The position numbers were made by a program, and so were the translations under genes. A stretch of DNA of 54,239 nucleotides. It comes from a bacterium. GTDB lineage: Bacteria > Patescibacteriota > Minisyncoccia > Minisyncoccales > DG-74-3. The notes beneath the pieces are model-generated. The model did not search any database, was not told where the DNA came from, and saw only the letters and a program-made list of their open reading frames with translations. How positions within the stretch are numbered: the stretch's first letter is position 1; every line of letters starts with the position of its first letter. This document shows positions 13,865-23,247 of this stretch, piece by piece. The stretch is taken from contig JAUVYE010000004.1 of assembly GCA_030603245.1 (NCBI GenBank), forward strand, positions 1-54,239, given 5' to 3'.

Positions 13865-14575
13865 TTATTTTTTCTTTTTCTTAAAGGAATAACCAAATCG
13901 ATATTTAAAAATATCTGTTTTAATGTCACCTAAAAAAAATAAATAAATACCAGCTAAAATATATTTTAAATAAGCCCTTAATTTTCCATCCCTTTCAAAC
14001 CTTCTTGAAGAAGTCAAAACTGGTTTGGTTTTGATAAATCCAAATTTTCCAAAGCGAGCTGCTTTTCTTGCATAAGAGTGGTCTTCAGCCAATTTTATTT
14101 CTTCATCATACCCATTAATTTTTTGATGGAGCTTTTTTCTAATTAAAATAGAATTAAAAGCATGGGGCAAAAAGTTTTGGGTTATATTTACCCAAAAATT
14201 ATAGATTCCATAAAGCAGTTTATCTAATTTATTGCCTTCCATGTAAATTGGAAAAGAAGCGCAATCTAAATTTCTTTTCTCAAATTGTTGAATTAATTGT
14301 TTTAAAAAATCCTGTGGTAAGAAAATATTGTCAGCATCCATAAACAAAAAAATATCTCCTTGAGCTGCTTTTGCTCCTTCATTTCTTCCTTTAGCAGGCA
14401 AACCGCCTTTAACTGTTTTACAACCAAAACTTTTAGCAATTTCTACTGTTCTATCCCTTGAATCAGCATCAGCCACAATTATTTCAAAATCCCTAAAGCT
14501 TTGCTTTTTGATTTGTTTAAGTAATAGAGGAAGGTACTCTTCCTCATTAAAAGTTGGAATGATTATTGAAAGCAT
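13865..14575 (-). CDS. family 2 glycosyltransferase
   Basis: 236 residues. GT-A fold: IIPTFNEEEYL at the N-terminus, the nucleotide-binding DADSRD, and FLFMDADNIF with the DxD metal site near residues 90-96, then the acceptor-side ED motif (LAEDHSYARKA). It transfers a sugar from a nucleotide-sugar donor, probably to a lipid or cell-surface acceptor; the specificity cannot be read. A C-terminal hydrophobic stretch (~205-225) may touch the membrane. It is 3 nt from the glycosidase-like gene and is part of a three-gene glycan cluster. Confidence 0.88.
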   Translation of the reverse strand: MLSIIIPTFNEEEYLPLLLKQIKKQSFRDFEIIVADADSRDRTVEIAKSFGCKTVKGGLPAKGRNEGAKAAQGDIFLFMDADNIFLPQDFLKQLIQQFEKRNLDCASFPIYMEGNKLDKLLYGIYNFWVNITQNFLPHAFNSILIRKKLHQKINGYDEEIKLAEDHSYARKAARFGKFGFIKTKPVLTSSRRFERDGKLRAYLKYILAGIYLFFLGDIKTDIFKYRFGYSFKKKKK

Positions 14576-14578
14576 GAT

Positions 14579-15565
14579 TTAAAATATTTTCTTGGCCTCA
14601 TCCCAGATTGCAGGCCTGTTTTGTTTCTCTTTCATCCAATACCACCATTCAGAACCCCAGAAATAAAACTCTTTTAATCCAGTCTTCTTAGCAAATTCAA
14701 TATTTGTTTTAAATTGTTCTAAATTCATTGTTTTTTCTTGCTCTTCCATTGGTGAATCGTAAAGCAACTTAGGCCCCCAGGGTTCAGCTTGCAATTCCAC
14801 ACAAATTACCTCTTTATCAAACAGTTTATTAATAATCTGAGCTTTTCTTGCATAAAAAATTGGAGGGAAAGGATAGTGAATATAGAATCCTAACTGATGA
14901 AACCAGGCCTTTTTATACATTGTTGTGCCAACTATATCTCCAAAAATAGCTGCCTGAATCCAAAAAGACCCTTCGCCAGAATCAGAAATTAAAACTCTGT
15001 CTTTTTTGTCTAAAGATTTAACTAAATCTATTTCTTTTTTCAAAAAACCTTTGTCAACCCATTGGCAATCTCCAAAAGGGAAAAACGGTTCATTTTCTAC
15101 TTGCCAATACTTAATGACTGGAGAATCTTTATACCTTAAAACAATATTCTCGAGCATTTTTAAAATTTCTTCTTGCTGCTCTTGTTTGCTTTTACTTTTA
15201 GCCCATTCTGGAACATGGCATTCTGGCCAGCGTGGAGTTTTCATTCCTATGGCTAAAACAAGCTTGACTCCTTTTTCCTCTGCTTTTTCTATTTGCCAGT
15301 CTAAATCCTGAAAATTAAATTGGTTTTCCTGAGGTTCAATTAAATCCCAATGAGCAGCTAATTTGATGTTCTTAACATTCAAATCATCAAGTAGAGCTAA
15401 ATAGTTCTCTTTCCAATCCAAGCCCAATGATTGAGAATGTTTTTGAGAAAAATTAACTCCCCAAGCAATTTTATCTGCTTGAGGAACACTTCCAATAAAA
15501 AACAAACTAAAAAACAGTATAAGTAAAAACAATAACCCAAACATAATTTTTTTTAGGTTTTTCAC
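14579..15565 (-). CDS. membrane-anchored TIM-barrel glycoside hydrolase-like protein
   Basis: 328 residues with an N-terminal signal anchor (~residues 5-25), so the barrel is extracellular. Clan GH-A features: the strand-4 motif YWQVENEP (Glu159, likely acid/base) and a strand-7 glutamate in VICVELQAEPWGP (Glu257 or Glu261, likely nucleophile). W/F-rich barrel ends suggest sugar binding. The exact GH family (GH5/GH39/GH42-like) is not decided. It overlaps the upstream glycosyltransferase by 4 nt. Together they may build or trim a cell-surface glycan. Confidence 0.75.
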   Translation of the reverse strand: MKNLKKIMFGLLFLLILFFSLFFIGSVPQADKIAWGVNFSQKHSQSLGLDWKENYLALLDDLNVKNIKLAAHWDLIEPQENQFNFQDLDWQIEKAEEKGVKLVLAIGMKTPRWPECHVPEWAKSKSKQEQQEEILKMLENIVLRYKDSPVIKYWQVENEPFFPFGDCQWVDKGFLKKEIDLVKSLDKKDRVLISDSGEGSFWIQAAIFGDIVGTTMYKKAWFHQLGFYIHYPFPPIFYARKAQIINKLFDKEVICVELQAEPWGPKLLYDSPMEEQEKTMNLEQFKTNIEFAKKTGLKEFYFWGSEWWYWMKEKQNRPAIWDEAKKIF

Positions 15566-16839
15566 CGTGAAATTATTTTTTCAATCTTAAAAGTACCGAG
15601 CTTTTCTCCTTCGATAAAAGCCTCCATTGCAGCTTCAGCAAGATATCCTCTTTCCAGCCAATCAAAAAGCCACTCATGAATATGGCTGGGATCTTTCTGG
15701 GGAATACCAAAACCAGATCTTAAAAGCCAGCTTTTATTAAATTCTTCCTGAGAACCGATACAGGGAGCAACAATAATTGGGATTCCCAAAGCCGAATAAA
15801 AAGATAATTCGCTTGGTTTTGTATACAAAATATCCGTATTTCTCAGAGCCATATTAAATTTCTGAAAATATAATTCAATCTCTTTTTCAAAAATTATTTC
15901 AATATCTTTGTTCTTTTTTAAACCCAATTTTCTAATCTCTTTAACAAAATATTCTTTAACTTTTTTTCTAATTCCAGCTACTAAAATTATCTTGATTTCC
16001 TGTTTTTTAATTTTAGAAAACAAACTTTTAACAACCTGTATCCCAATCTCTTTTTGAGCTCCAGCTCCTCCCACTGCAAACATTAGGGTTAAAGCATGGT
16101 TTGATTTTTTGGGCAATTTTCCTATGTATTTTTTAATCAATGGGCTGTAATAGTGTTGGTATCTTTTTTTAGGATCAAGATTTACAATCCGATGAGCCAG
16201 GTCTTTTCTCAAAAGGCCTAACTTTTCTGTTCCAATATTTTCCTTGGGCAAGGGATAGCCAGTTAAAAATATGTTTTCTGCTTTTACTCCATACAATTTC
16301 AACCGTTCAACCACCCTTTCATTGGGGGCAAAATATTTAATCTTACTGGTATGTGGTATTAAAGAGGCCCAAGTTCGAGCAATATCAGCATCGCAAATAA
16401 TACAAAAAATATCGCCAGGATAATCAAAATATTCAGCCATAAAAGCTGGTGTGAAAAAACTTGTTATCAATGGAAAAGGTTTTTTCTTTAATCTCTCAAT
16501 CAAATGCTTTCCCCAACCTCTTTGAATTAAAGAAAAAATTTCTTGTAATTGGAAATTTGATTTTGACAAATCTCTTTTAGGATAAAAACTAAGAATTCTT
16601 TGAAGTTTATCATATGTTGCAAAAACAAATCCGCCAATCAGAGGAACTCTTTTAAATTGAGATATAGTTTCATAAAATTTTCTGCTCCCCTCCCAAAGTC
16701 TACGATCTCCGCTTGGAATATCTTGATAATCATTAGCAGGAATAATTTCTTTTTTAAACGCTAAATCCTTCAAAGGATAAGTGGTCCTTTGATGGCCATA
16801 GCCCATATTAACTGTAATTACCCAAGCCTTTTTTGTCAT
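15562..16839 (-). CDS. GT28/MGDG-synthase-like glycosyltransferase
   Basis: 425 residues. The N-terminal ITVNMGYGHQRTTYPL resembles the glycine/histidine motif at the start of MurG/diacylglycerol glucosyltransferase-type GT-B enzymes. The centre has LMFAVGGAGAQKEIG (~residues 253-267), the hinge/donor-side glycine loop, and the C-terminal domain has KPSELSFYSALGIPIIVAP (~337-355), where donor UDP-sugar would be bound. It probably glycosylates a membrane lipid. I cannot tell the sugar. Starts at ATG 16839, 15 nt after comEC-like. Confidence 0.75.
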   Translation of the reverse strand: MTKKAWVITVNMGYGHQRTTYPLKDLAFKKEIIPANDYQDIPSGDRRLWEGSRKFYETISQFKRVPLIGGFVFATYDKLQRILSFYPKRDLSKSNFQLQEIFSLIQRGWGKHLIERLKKKPFPLITSFFTPAFMAEYFDYPGDIFCIICDADIARTWASLIPHTSKIKYFAPNERVVERLKLYGVKAENIFLTGYPLPKENIGTEKLGLLRKDLAHRIVNLDPKKRYQHYYSPLIKKYIGKLPKKSNHALTLMFAVGGAGAQKEIGIQVVKSLFSKIKKQEIKIILVAGIRKKVKEYFVKEIRKLGLKKNKDIEIIFEKEIELYFQKFNMALRNTDILYTKPSELSFYSALGIPIIVAPCIGSQEEFNKSWLLRSGFGIPQKDPSHIHEWLFDWLERGYLAEAAMEAFIEGEKLGTFKIEKIISR

Positions 16840-16854
16840 AGATTTATTTTAGCA

Positions 16855-18171
16855 TTAATAGTTTAAAAATTTTAGTTTTTGACCTTTCTCAATACGCCAA
16901 ACTATTAAAGCCAAGACAAAATAGCAAAAGAAAAGAAAAAAGATGTTCACATTTTGAAAGATCAAATTAGCCCAAGAAATTTTTGAAAACCAATCAATTA
17001 TTTTGATTAAATAAGCAAGCATAAACCAGGCTGGCCAAGACAAAAATTGACCAAGTAATTCCCAGACCATACCTGTGATAGAAAAAATAAAGCCCAAAAT
17101 AGTTATGGCTGGTAAAAGAGGAAGAATTAAAATATTAGCAAGTAATGAAATTGTTGAAATTTGACCAAAATTATAGATTAAAATTGGTAAAGTAAAAATC
17201 TGAGCAGCTAAAGTACCAGAAAGATTATATCTTAATTGAAAAACATCTGGGATTTTTTTAAAAAGATTAAGAAGTATTGGCTGTAAATAAATAAGGCCCA
17301 TGATTGCTAAAAAAGACAATTGAAAACCAACATCAAAAACTAAAAGCAATGGATTAAAAATTAACATTATAGTAGCTGATAAAACAATTATCCGAGAACC
17401 AGTTGAAATTCTACCAAAGTGCTGGGCTGTCAAAAAAGCAATGGCCATAATTCCGGCTCGAACAGCTGAGGCGGGCGCCCCAATCATTAAGATATAAAAA
17501 GAAATTAAAATTACTGAAATATAAAACGATTGATTTTTCCAAAAGCCCAAAGATAGAAGAAAATCAGATAGCAGAAAACATAAAATAGTAATATTCATGC
17601 CAGATACAGCAGCAATATGGCGAGTTCCAGTAAAATTGAGCTTGTCTTTCCATTCATTAGAAATGTTGCTCTCGTCTCCAAAAAGCAAAGCCTCTAAAAA
17701 ACCAGATTGTGGCATGGGCATGATTGTGTTTAAACTTGTTTTTAATTTGTTTTTAGCTGAAATTAAAAATCTTTTTAAAGAGCTAGCTTGATTCTTCTCA
17801 ACTAAATCAATTTGGGGCTGATACATCAGAGCAAAAATTTTGTCTTTAGCTAAATAGTCTTTGTAATTAAAGCCTTCAAAAATTTGAGGTTCTTGCAATG
17901 TGCCTTTAATTTTTAATTTATCCCCATACTCATATTGAGGATAATGCCATTTGGTAATTAAAACTTTTTCTTCTGAATTTTCTAATTTAACTGTTAATTT
18001 AGTGGTTTTTGCTCTTTTATCCGGCTCTTCAACCACCACTCCAAACAGGATAACCTCTTTATCAAAATACTCTTTTAGTTGATTGCTTTGTATGTCTGTA
18101 TTTAATGAATATAAAAAAACTCCTCCAATAAAGAAGAGACAAAAATAAAAAAGAATTTTGGAAGAAGTCAT
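16855..18171 (-). CDS. ComEC/Rec2-family DNA channel, short form
   Basis: 438 residues. After an N-terminal hydrophobic segment comes an OB-like extracellular DUF4131 domain (~40-110). The competence domain follows, with the signature TGTRHIAAVSGMNIT (~178-192) and about eight membrane helices. The protein ends after the channel; the metallo-beta-lactamase-like nuclease domain of full-length ComEC (700-800 residues) is absent. It would carry single-stranded DNA across the inner membrane during natural uptake, with the nuclease role missing or supplied elsewhere. Short ComECs are common in CPR genomes. Confidence 0.88.
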   Translation of the reverse strand: MTSSKILFYFCLFFIGGVFLYSLNTDIQSNQLKEYFDKEVILFGVVVEEPDKRAKTTKLTVKLENSEEKVLITKWHYPQYEYGDKLKIKGTLQEPQIFEGFNYKDYLAKDKIFALMYQPQIDLVEKNQASSLKRFLISAKNKLKTSLNTIMPMPQSGFLEALLFGDESNISNEWKDKLNFTGTRHIAAVSGMNITILCFLLSDFLLSLGFWKNQSFYISVILISFYILMIGAPASAVRAGIMAIAFLTAQHFGRISTGSRIIVLSATIMLIFNPLLLVFDVGFQLSFLAIMGLIYLQPILLNLFKKIPDVFQLRYNLSGTLAAQIFTLPILIYNFGQISTISLLANILILPLLPAITILGFIFSITGMVWELLGQFLSWPAWFMLAYLIKIIDWFSKISWANLIFQNVNIFFLFFCYFVLALIVWRIEKGQKLKFLNY

Positions 18172-18181
18172 TTTAATAAAC

Positions 18182-18877
18182 TTATCTTACTTGGCAAGTT
18201 TCAAAAAATGGAGCAATTGTTTTTTGAATTTTTAAAAGAAATTCTCTTGGGTAAGGTTTAACTTTTTCAAATTTCGGATCAACAGTTTTTTCTGGCCTAA
18301 ATTGTTGAAGATAATAAGCCTTAGCTCCCCAAATCCATTTAGCCATATTAATTATATCCTTTTTACTGTGAACCCCAGGAACTATGGTGCTTCGGAATTC
18401 ATAATCTACTATCCCCTCTTTTAAAAGTTTAATAGAATTGTCAATCTGTTTGATTTTTGCTTTTTTAGCAAAAATTTCAGCATATCTTTGTTTTGGCAAC
18501 TTAACATCCATAGCCACATAATCAATCAAATTTTTATTGATTAATTCTTTTATCATTTCTGGGTTTGAACCATTAGTATCAAGTTTTACAAAAAACCCTA
18601 ATTTTTTAATTTTTTTTGCAAAATTAGGCAAATTTTTAAAAATAGTTGGTTCCCCTCCACACAAAACAACTCCTTCTAATAAACCCTTTCTCTTTTTTAG
18701 AAAATTGAAAAATTCTTTTTCAGAAATTTTGGGCTGTTTTTCAATTTCTCTTGGCAAAACAAGCTCTTTTGAATAACACCAGGGACAAAGAAAATTACAA
18801 CCAGCTAAAAAAACGGTACAAGCTAGTTTGCCTGGATAATCAATCAGAGTCAACTTTTGAAGACCAGCAATTTCCAT
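18182..18877 (-). CDS. nrdG: anaerobic RNR activating enzyme (radical SAM)
   Basis: 231 residues. Radical-SAM cluster motif CNFLCPWC (Cys27, Cys31, Cys34) is followed by the GGEPT motif that binds S-adenosylmethionine (~79-83). The enzyme makes the glycyl radical on NrdD. It is 3 nt downstream of nrdD, which supports this partner. Length exceeds the shortest NrdG proteins (~155) and matches the longer 'pflA-like' activases. Confidence 0.92.
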   Translation of the reverse strand: MEIAGLQKLTLIDYPGKLACTVFLAGCNFLCPWCYSKELVLPREIEKQPKISEKEFFNFLKKRKGLLEGVVLCGGEPTIFKNLPNFAKKIKKLGFFVKLDTNGSNPEMIKELINKNLIDYVAMDVKLPKQRYAEIFAKKAKIKQIDNSIKLLKEGIVDYEFRSTIVPGVHSKKDIINMAKWIWGAKAYYLQQFRPEKTVDPKFEKVKPYPREFLLKIQKTIAPFFETCQVR

Positions 18878-18880
18878 AAA

Positions 18881-21019
18881 TTATTTAGTAAGCTGAGTTT
18901 TTTTAACCTTAAACTCTTTTCTTTCTTTATATTCTCTCTTTTTTCCATCGTGCCATTGAGAAACAGGTCTTAAATAACCAACAATACGAGAATAAACTTC
19001 GCAAGGTTGTTCTACAGTACACTGAGGACAGGTAAAATGCTCTCCTGATAAATAGCCATGTACAGGACAAATGGAAAAAGTAGGAGTAATAGTAATGTAT
19101 GGCAAGTTAAACTTTTCGAAAACTGTTTTGACTAAGTTCTTTACTGTTGCAATATCAGAAACCTGTTCTCCTAAAAAAAGGTGAAGCACAGTGCCACCAC
19201 TGTAACGACATTGCAATTCATCCTGAAGCTTTAATGCTTTAAAAATATCGTCGGTTTTTCCGACTGGCAATTGAGTAGAGTTGGTATAATAAGGCGCTTT
19301 CTTTGTGCCAGCAGTAATGATATCTGGATACTTTTCTTTATCTATTTTTGCCTGGCGATAGCTTGTTCCTTCAGCTGGAGTAGCCTCAAGATTATATATG
19401 TTTCCTGTATCTTTTTGATATTTAATTAATTTCTTGCGCATAAAATCTAATACTTCAAGAGCAAACCTTCTTCCTCTACGAGAAGCAATATCTTCGCCAA
19501 TAAAGTTCAACAGTGCTTCATTCATACCTAAAAGACCAATGGTTGAAAAATGGTTTCCGAAATAAGTTCCTCGTATCTTTTTTACTGAAGCCAAATAATG
19601 CTTTGAATAAGGATAAAGCCCTTTTTCCATAAAATCTTCTAAGGCTTTTCTTTTAATCTCCAAGCTGTCTTTAGATAAATCCATGAGCCGGCCCAGTCTT
19701 TGAAAAAAGTCTTTCTTTGTTTTTGAAAGATAACCAATCCTGGACATATTAATGGTGCAAACTCCAATGGAGCCGGTTAAAGGAGCTGAACCAAACAACC
19801 CAGTCCCTCTCTGATAAAGCTCTTTATTGTTGAGACGAAGTCTGCAACACATCGAGCGAAAGTCCTCTGGATCCATGTCTGAATTAACAAAATTAGAAAA
19901 ATAGTTTATGCCATACTTAGCTGTTGCTTCCCAAAGAGGATCTAAAGTAGGATTATTCCAGTCAAAATCTTTAGTAATAGAAACTGTTGGAATCGGAAAA
20001 GTAAATGGCCTACCTTTAGCATCTCCTTCCATTAAGACTTCGTAAAAAGCCCTATTAAACATATCTATTTCGTCCTGAAATTCTCCATAAGTTTCTTTTT
20101 GAGGCTTACCACCAATAATTACGGGCTGATTGGCATAAAAACTGGGTGGCTTAATATCAATTGATACATTTAAAAACGGAGTTTGAAAGCCAACTCTAGT
20201 AGGCACCATGCAGTTATATAGAAACTCCTGCATTGCTTGTTTTACCTGGGAATAGCTTAAATTGTCATATCGTATGAAGGGAGCAAGTAGAGTATCGAGA
20301 TTAGAAACAGCATTCGCTCCTGCACTTTCACCCTGAAGCGTATATAGGAAATTCACTAGTTGGCCCAGGGCAACCCTAAAGTGTTTTGGCGGTCGTGACT
20401 CCACTTTTCCTTGAACCCCTCTGAACCCTTGCAACAACACATCATACAAATCCCAACCCATACAATAAGGAGCAAGAATTTCTAAATTATGAATATGAAA
20501 ATCTTCATTAGTCGCTGCTTCTCTGATTTCTTTAGGATAGATTTTATTGAGCCAGTATTTCTTAGCAACATAAGAGTTAACATATTGATTTAATCCCTGT
20601 AAAGAATAGGACATATTAGCATTTTCTTTTATCTGCCAATCAAGTTCGTCTAAATATTTATCTACTGCCCTACTAGAATCATCTAAAAGAGAGCTCGCCT
20701 CTCTAATTCTTCTTCTTTGCTCTCGATATAATATGTAAGCTTTGGCTGTTTCAGCCAAACCCTCTAAAATTAAAACTTCCTCAACAATATCTTGAATTTG
20801 TTCAACGTGAGGAATTTCGTCTTTTTTAAAACGTCTGTTTAAAATTTGCGTTACTCTTTCGGCAAGTCTATTTGATTTTTTGCCATCTCCCTGATCGGTA
20901 GCAGTAAGAGCTTTAAAAACTACATCTTTAATTCTTTCTTGGTCAAATGGCACAATTGTGCCATCTCTTTTTTCAACCTTTGTAATTTTATTTTCTATCT
21001 TTTTTATTTTTCTGGCCAT
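18881..21019 (-). CDS. nrdD: anaerobic ribonucleoside-triphosphate reductase
   Basis: 712 residues: an N-terminal ATP-cone (~10-105) for allosteric control, the ten-stranded barrel, and a C-terminal zinc site (CPVH at 651-654, CPQC at 664-667) ahead of the glycyl-radical loop RIVGYL with Gly681. It reduces NTPs to dNTPs without oxygen, so this organism makes DNA precursors anaerobically or micro-aerobically. The first zinc pair is CPVH rather than CxxC. Its promoter overlaps the ftsZ terminator. Confidence 0.96.
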   Translation of the reverse strand: MARKIKKIENKITKVEKRDGTIVPFDQERIKDVVFKALTATDQGDGKKSNRLAERVTQILNRRFKKDEIPHVEQIQDIVEEVLILEGLAETAKAYILYREQRRRIREASSLLDDSSRAVDKYLDELDWQIKENANMSYSLQGLNQYVNSYVAKKYWLNKIYPKEIREAATNEDFHIHNLEILAPYCMGWDLYDVLLQGFRGVQGKVESRPPKHFRVALGQLVNFLYTLQGESAGANAVSNLDTLLAPFIRYDNLSYSQVKQAMQEFLYNCMVPTRVGFQTPFLNVSIDIKPPSFYANQPVIIGGKPQKETYGEFQDEIDMFNRAFYEVLMEGDAKGRPFTFPIPTVSITKDFDWNNPTLDPLWEATAKYGINYFSNFVNSDMDPEDFRSMCCRLRLNNKELYQRGTGLFGSAPLTGSIGVCTINMSRIGYLSKTKKDFFQRLGRLMDLSKDSLEIKRKALEDFMEKGLYPYSKHYLASVKKIRGTYFGNHFSTIGLLGMNEALLNFIGEDIASRRGRRFALEVLDFMRKKLIKYQKDTGNIYNLEATPAEGTSYRQAKIDKEKYPDIITAGTKKAPYYTNSTQLPVGKTDDIFKALKLQDELQCRYSGGTVLHLFLGEQVSDIATVKNLVKTVFEKFNLPYITITPTFSICPVHGYLSGEHFTCPQCTVEQPCEVYSRIVGYLRPVSQWHDGKKREYKERKEFKVKKTQLTK

Positions 21020-21050
21020 TTTTCTAAGTTATTAATAATTAAATTAGTCC

Positions 21051-21079
21051 ATTTTACTACAACCAAAAAACCGAGTCAA
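21051..21079 (-). promoter_or_regulatory. nrdD promoter embedded in the ftsZ terminator
   Basis: Minus-strand TTGACT (21074-21079), 17-nt spacer, TAAAAT (21051-21056). The -35 box lies in the loop and 3' stem of the terminator hairpin at 21071-21086. Confidence 0.65.
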
Positions 21080-21086
21080 AACTCGG
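21071..21086 (-). terminator. terminator of the lepB-ftsZ operon
   Basis: CCGAGT-CAAA-ACTCGG on the plus strand; the minus strand continues into TTTTTTGGTT. Confidence 0.8.
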
Positions 21087-21110
21087 TCAAGTTTTTGAAA
21101 AACATTATGA

Positions 21111-22037
21111 CTAAAAACCAGTAGCAATAACAGTAACTTTTATTTGCCCTTTGCCCAATTTCTCATTTTGAATCGCCCCAAAAATAACTCTAGCCCCAGG
21201 ATTAATTTCTTTAGTAATGACTTTAGCTGCTTCATCTATTTCTGAAAGAGAAATGTCTTCTCCCGAAATATTAAACAAAATACCATTAGCTCCTCTACAG
21301 GAACTATCAAGTAAAGGAGAGTTAATTGCTAAACGAGCAGCTATTTCAGCTCTTTTCTCCCCCTCAGCCCTGCCAATACCAAATAAAGCGGTTCCAGAAT
21401 CTTCAATAATTTCTTTAACATCAGCAAAATTAACATTAATAATACCTGGAAGCATTATTAAATCAGAAATGCCCTGAACAGCCTGACGCAGAATATCATC
21501 ACAAAACCAAAAAGCTTTCAGAAGTGGAATATTAGGGTCTAAGATTGACAAAAGCTTGTCATTAGAAATCGTAATTAAGCTGTCTACTTTTTCTTTTAAT
21601 CTTCTTACACCCAGTCTAGCTATTTTCTTTCGCGCCTGACCCTCAAAAGAAAATGGTGTTGTAATAACAGCTACTGTTAGAGCCCCCAACTCCTTGGCAA
21701 TTTCAGCTACAACAGGACCTGCTCCAGTACCTGTTCCTCCACCCGCTCCATAGGTAATAAAAACCATATCTGCATCTTTTAAAATCTCTGAAATTTCTTC
21801 TTTACTCTCTAAAGCTGCTTTTTTTCCCAGCTCTGGATTCATTCCTGTACCCAGGCCCTTGGTTAATTCTCTTCCGATCTGAAGACGAATATGAGCTTTA
21901 GTTTTTTTAAGATCTTGAAAATCAGCATTAATGGCAATTAAATCAACACCTCTAATTTTAGCTCGCATCATTCTAGAAACAGCATTGCCGCCCGAACCTC
22001 CGACTCCAACTACCTTAATTTTTATTGGACCAGTCAT
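21111..22037 (-). CDS. ftsZ: FtsZ, tail-less form
   Basis: 308 residues against the usual 350-400. The GTPase domain is complete (GGSGGNAV near 13-20; GGGTGTG signature 99-105; NDKLL 159-163). The T7 loop reads NVNFAD (201-206): the first catalytic Asp of the usual NxDFAD is Asn203, while Asp206 is kept. The C-terminal domain ends at TVIATGF with no linker and no conserved C-terminal peptide, the segment that normally docks to FtsA. It polymerises with GTP to form the division ring. Another FtsZ may exist outside this window. It follows ftsA by 4 nt. Confidence 0.92.
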   Translation of the reverse strand: MTGPIKIKVVGVGGSGGNAVSRMMRAKIRGVDLIAINADFQDLKKTKAHIRLQIGRELTKGLGTGMNPELGKKAALESKEEISEILKDADMVFITYGAGGGTGTGAGPVVAEIAKELGALTVAVITTPFSFEGQARKKIARLGVRRLKEKVDSLITISNDKLLSILDPNIPLLKAFWFCDDILRQAVQGISDLIMLPGIINVNFADVKEIIEDSGTALFGIGRAEGEKRAEIAARLAINSPLLDSSCRGANGILFNISGEDISLSEIDEAAKVITKEINPGARVIFGAIQNEKLGKGQIKVTVIATGF

Positions 22038-22041
22038 AATA

Positions 22042-23247
22042 TTATGGAATTAAACTTTTAAAAAAATTTTTAACTCTAGAAACTGCTTCTCCAACCATAG
22101 AAGGAGAAGACTCTGCACCCTCTAAATCAAGCCCCATTAAAGTTAAGCCACAAATAGTGGCCAAACCAGGATCTTTATCAAGACCAACAAAACCATGTGG
22201 CCTTCCAATCTTACAGGGTAATCGTAATTCTCTTTTAGCTAACCTTACTATTCCTGGCAACTTAGCACCTCCTCCAGTTAAAACTATACCAGCTGGCAAT
22301 AAACTATCTTTAGAAATCTTTTTCAATTCTTTATTCATTTCTTCAAAAATCTGTGAAACCCTTGCCTCAATAATATTATTTAGGATTTTACGTGTAAAAA
22401 CAAGGGGTTCTGGTTCTTTAATTTCAATTTTTTCTCTTTTCTCTTTTTTAGAAATAAGACAAGAACCAAATTCTTTTTTTATTCTTTCGGCAATATCAAT
22501 ATCTGTTCTCAAGCCAATAGCAATATCATGAGTAATGTTGGCTGAACCAACTGGTAAAACAGCTAAATGGATTACGCTTCCCTCTTCAAACACAGCTAAA
22601 CTTGATGTTCCCTCTCCTATATCTAAAAGTGCTACTCCTAATTCTTTTTGGCGAGGCGAAAGTACAGCCCTGGCAGCAGCTATTGCTGAAGGAATGATAT
22701 CATTTGTTGTCTGAAAGCCAGAATTTAAAATGCTTTGCTGTAAGTTTTTAAAATAAGGAGAAAAAACGCAAACAACCAAAGCTTCCACCTCTAATCTTAC
22801 TCCTTTCATTCCAACAGCTTCTTTTACTTTTTCTCCATCAACTATAAAATTCCGAGGGAAAACACCTAAAATCTCTTTATTCGGAGAAAGAGAAAAGGTT
22901 TTAGCATCTTCTAAAACTCTGTCAATATCTTCTTCAGAAACCTGTTTATCAGCTCTTGAAACAGCCACTTTGCCTTCTGAAGAAGTACAAAATATATGAC
23001 TGCCCCCAATATTAATATAAACAGAATTAATTTTCTGGCCTGTTTGAATTTCCATTTCCTCTTGCACATCTTCAAGCGCCCTAGTAACTTCTTGAACATT
23101 AATCACTATTCCCCTCCTAATACCGCTTACTGGTTTTTGAAAAAAAGCAATGTTTTCCAATTCTGAGTTTGGATTCTGTTGAACAACCAAAGCCTTTATT
23201 GAACTTGTCCCAATATCTAAACTAGTTATGAAATGGGGTTTTGCCAT
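22042..23247 (-). CDS. ftsA: FtsA, actin-like division protein
   Basis: 401 residues, normal length. Actin-fold motifs: SLDIGTSSIKAL (~9-20), the SHS2/1C domain inserted ~85-160, phosphate-2 LLDIGEGTSSLAVF (~207-220) and adenosine GGGAKLPGI (~328-336). The C-terminal AVSRVKNFFKSLIP looks like an amphipathic membrane-targeting helix. It tethers FtsZ to the membrane. This is notable here because the adjacent FtsZ lacks the usual docking peptide. The start overlaps ybeY by 22 nt. Confidence 0.95.
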   Translation of the reverse strand: MAKPHFITSLDIGTSSIKALVVQQNPNSELENIAFFQKPVSGIRRGIVINVQEVTRALEDVQEEMEIQTGQKINSVYINIGGSHIFCTSSEGKVAVSRADKQVSEEDIDRVLEDAKTFSLSPNKEILGVFPRNFIVDGEKVKEAVGMKGVRLEVEALVVCVFSPYFKNLQQSILNSGFQTTNDIIPSAIAAARAVLSPRQKELGVALLDIGEGTSSLAVFEEGSVIHLAVLPVGSANITHDIAIGLRTDIDIAERIKKEFGSCLISKKEKREKIEIKEPEPLVFTRKILNNIIEARVSQIFEEMNKELKKISKDSLLPAGIVLTGGGAKLPGIVRLAKRELRLPCKIGRPHGFVGLDKDPGLATICGLTLMGLDLEGAESSPSMVGEAVSRVKNFFKSLIP

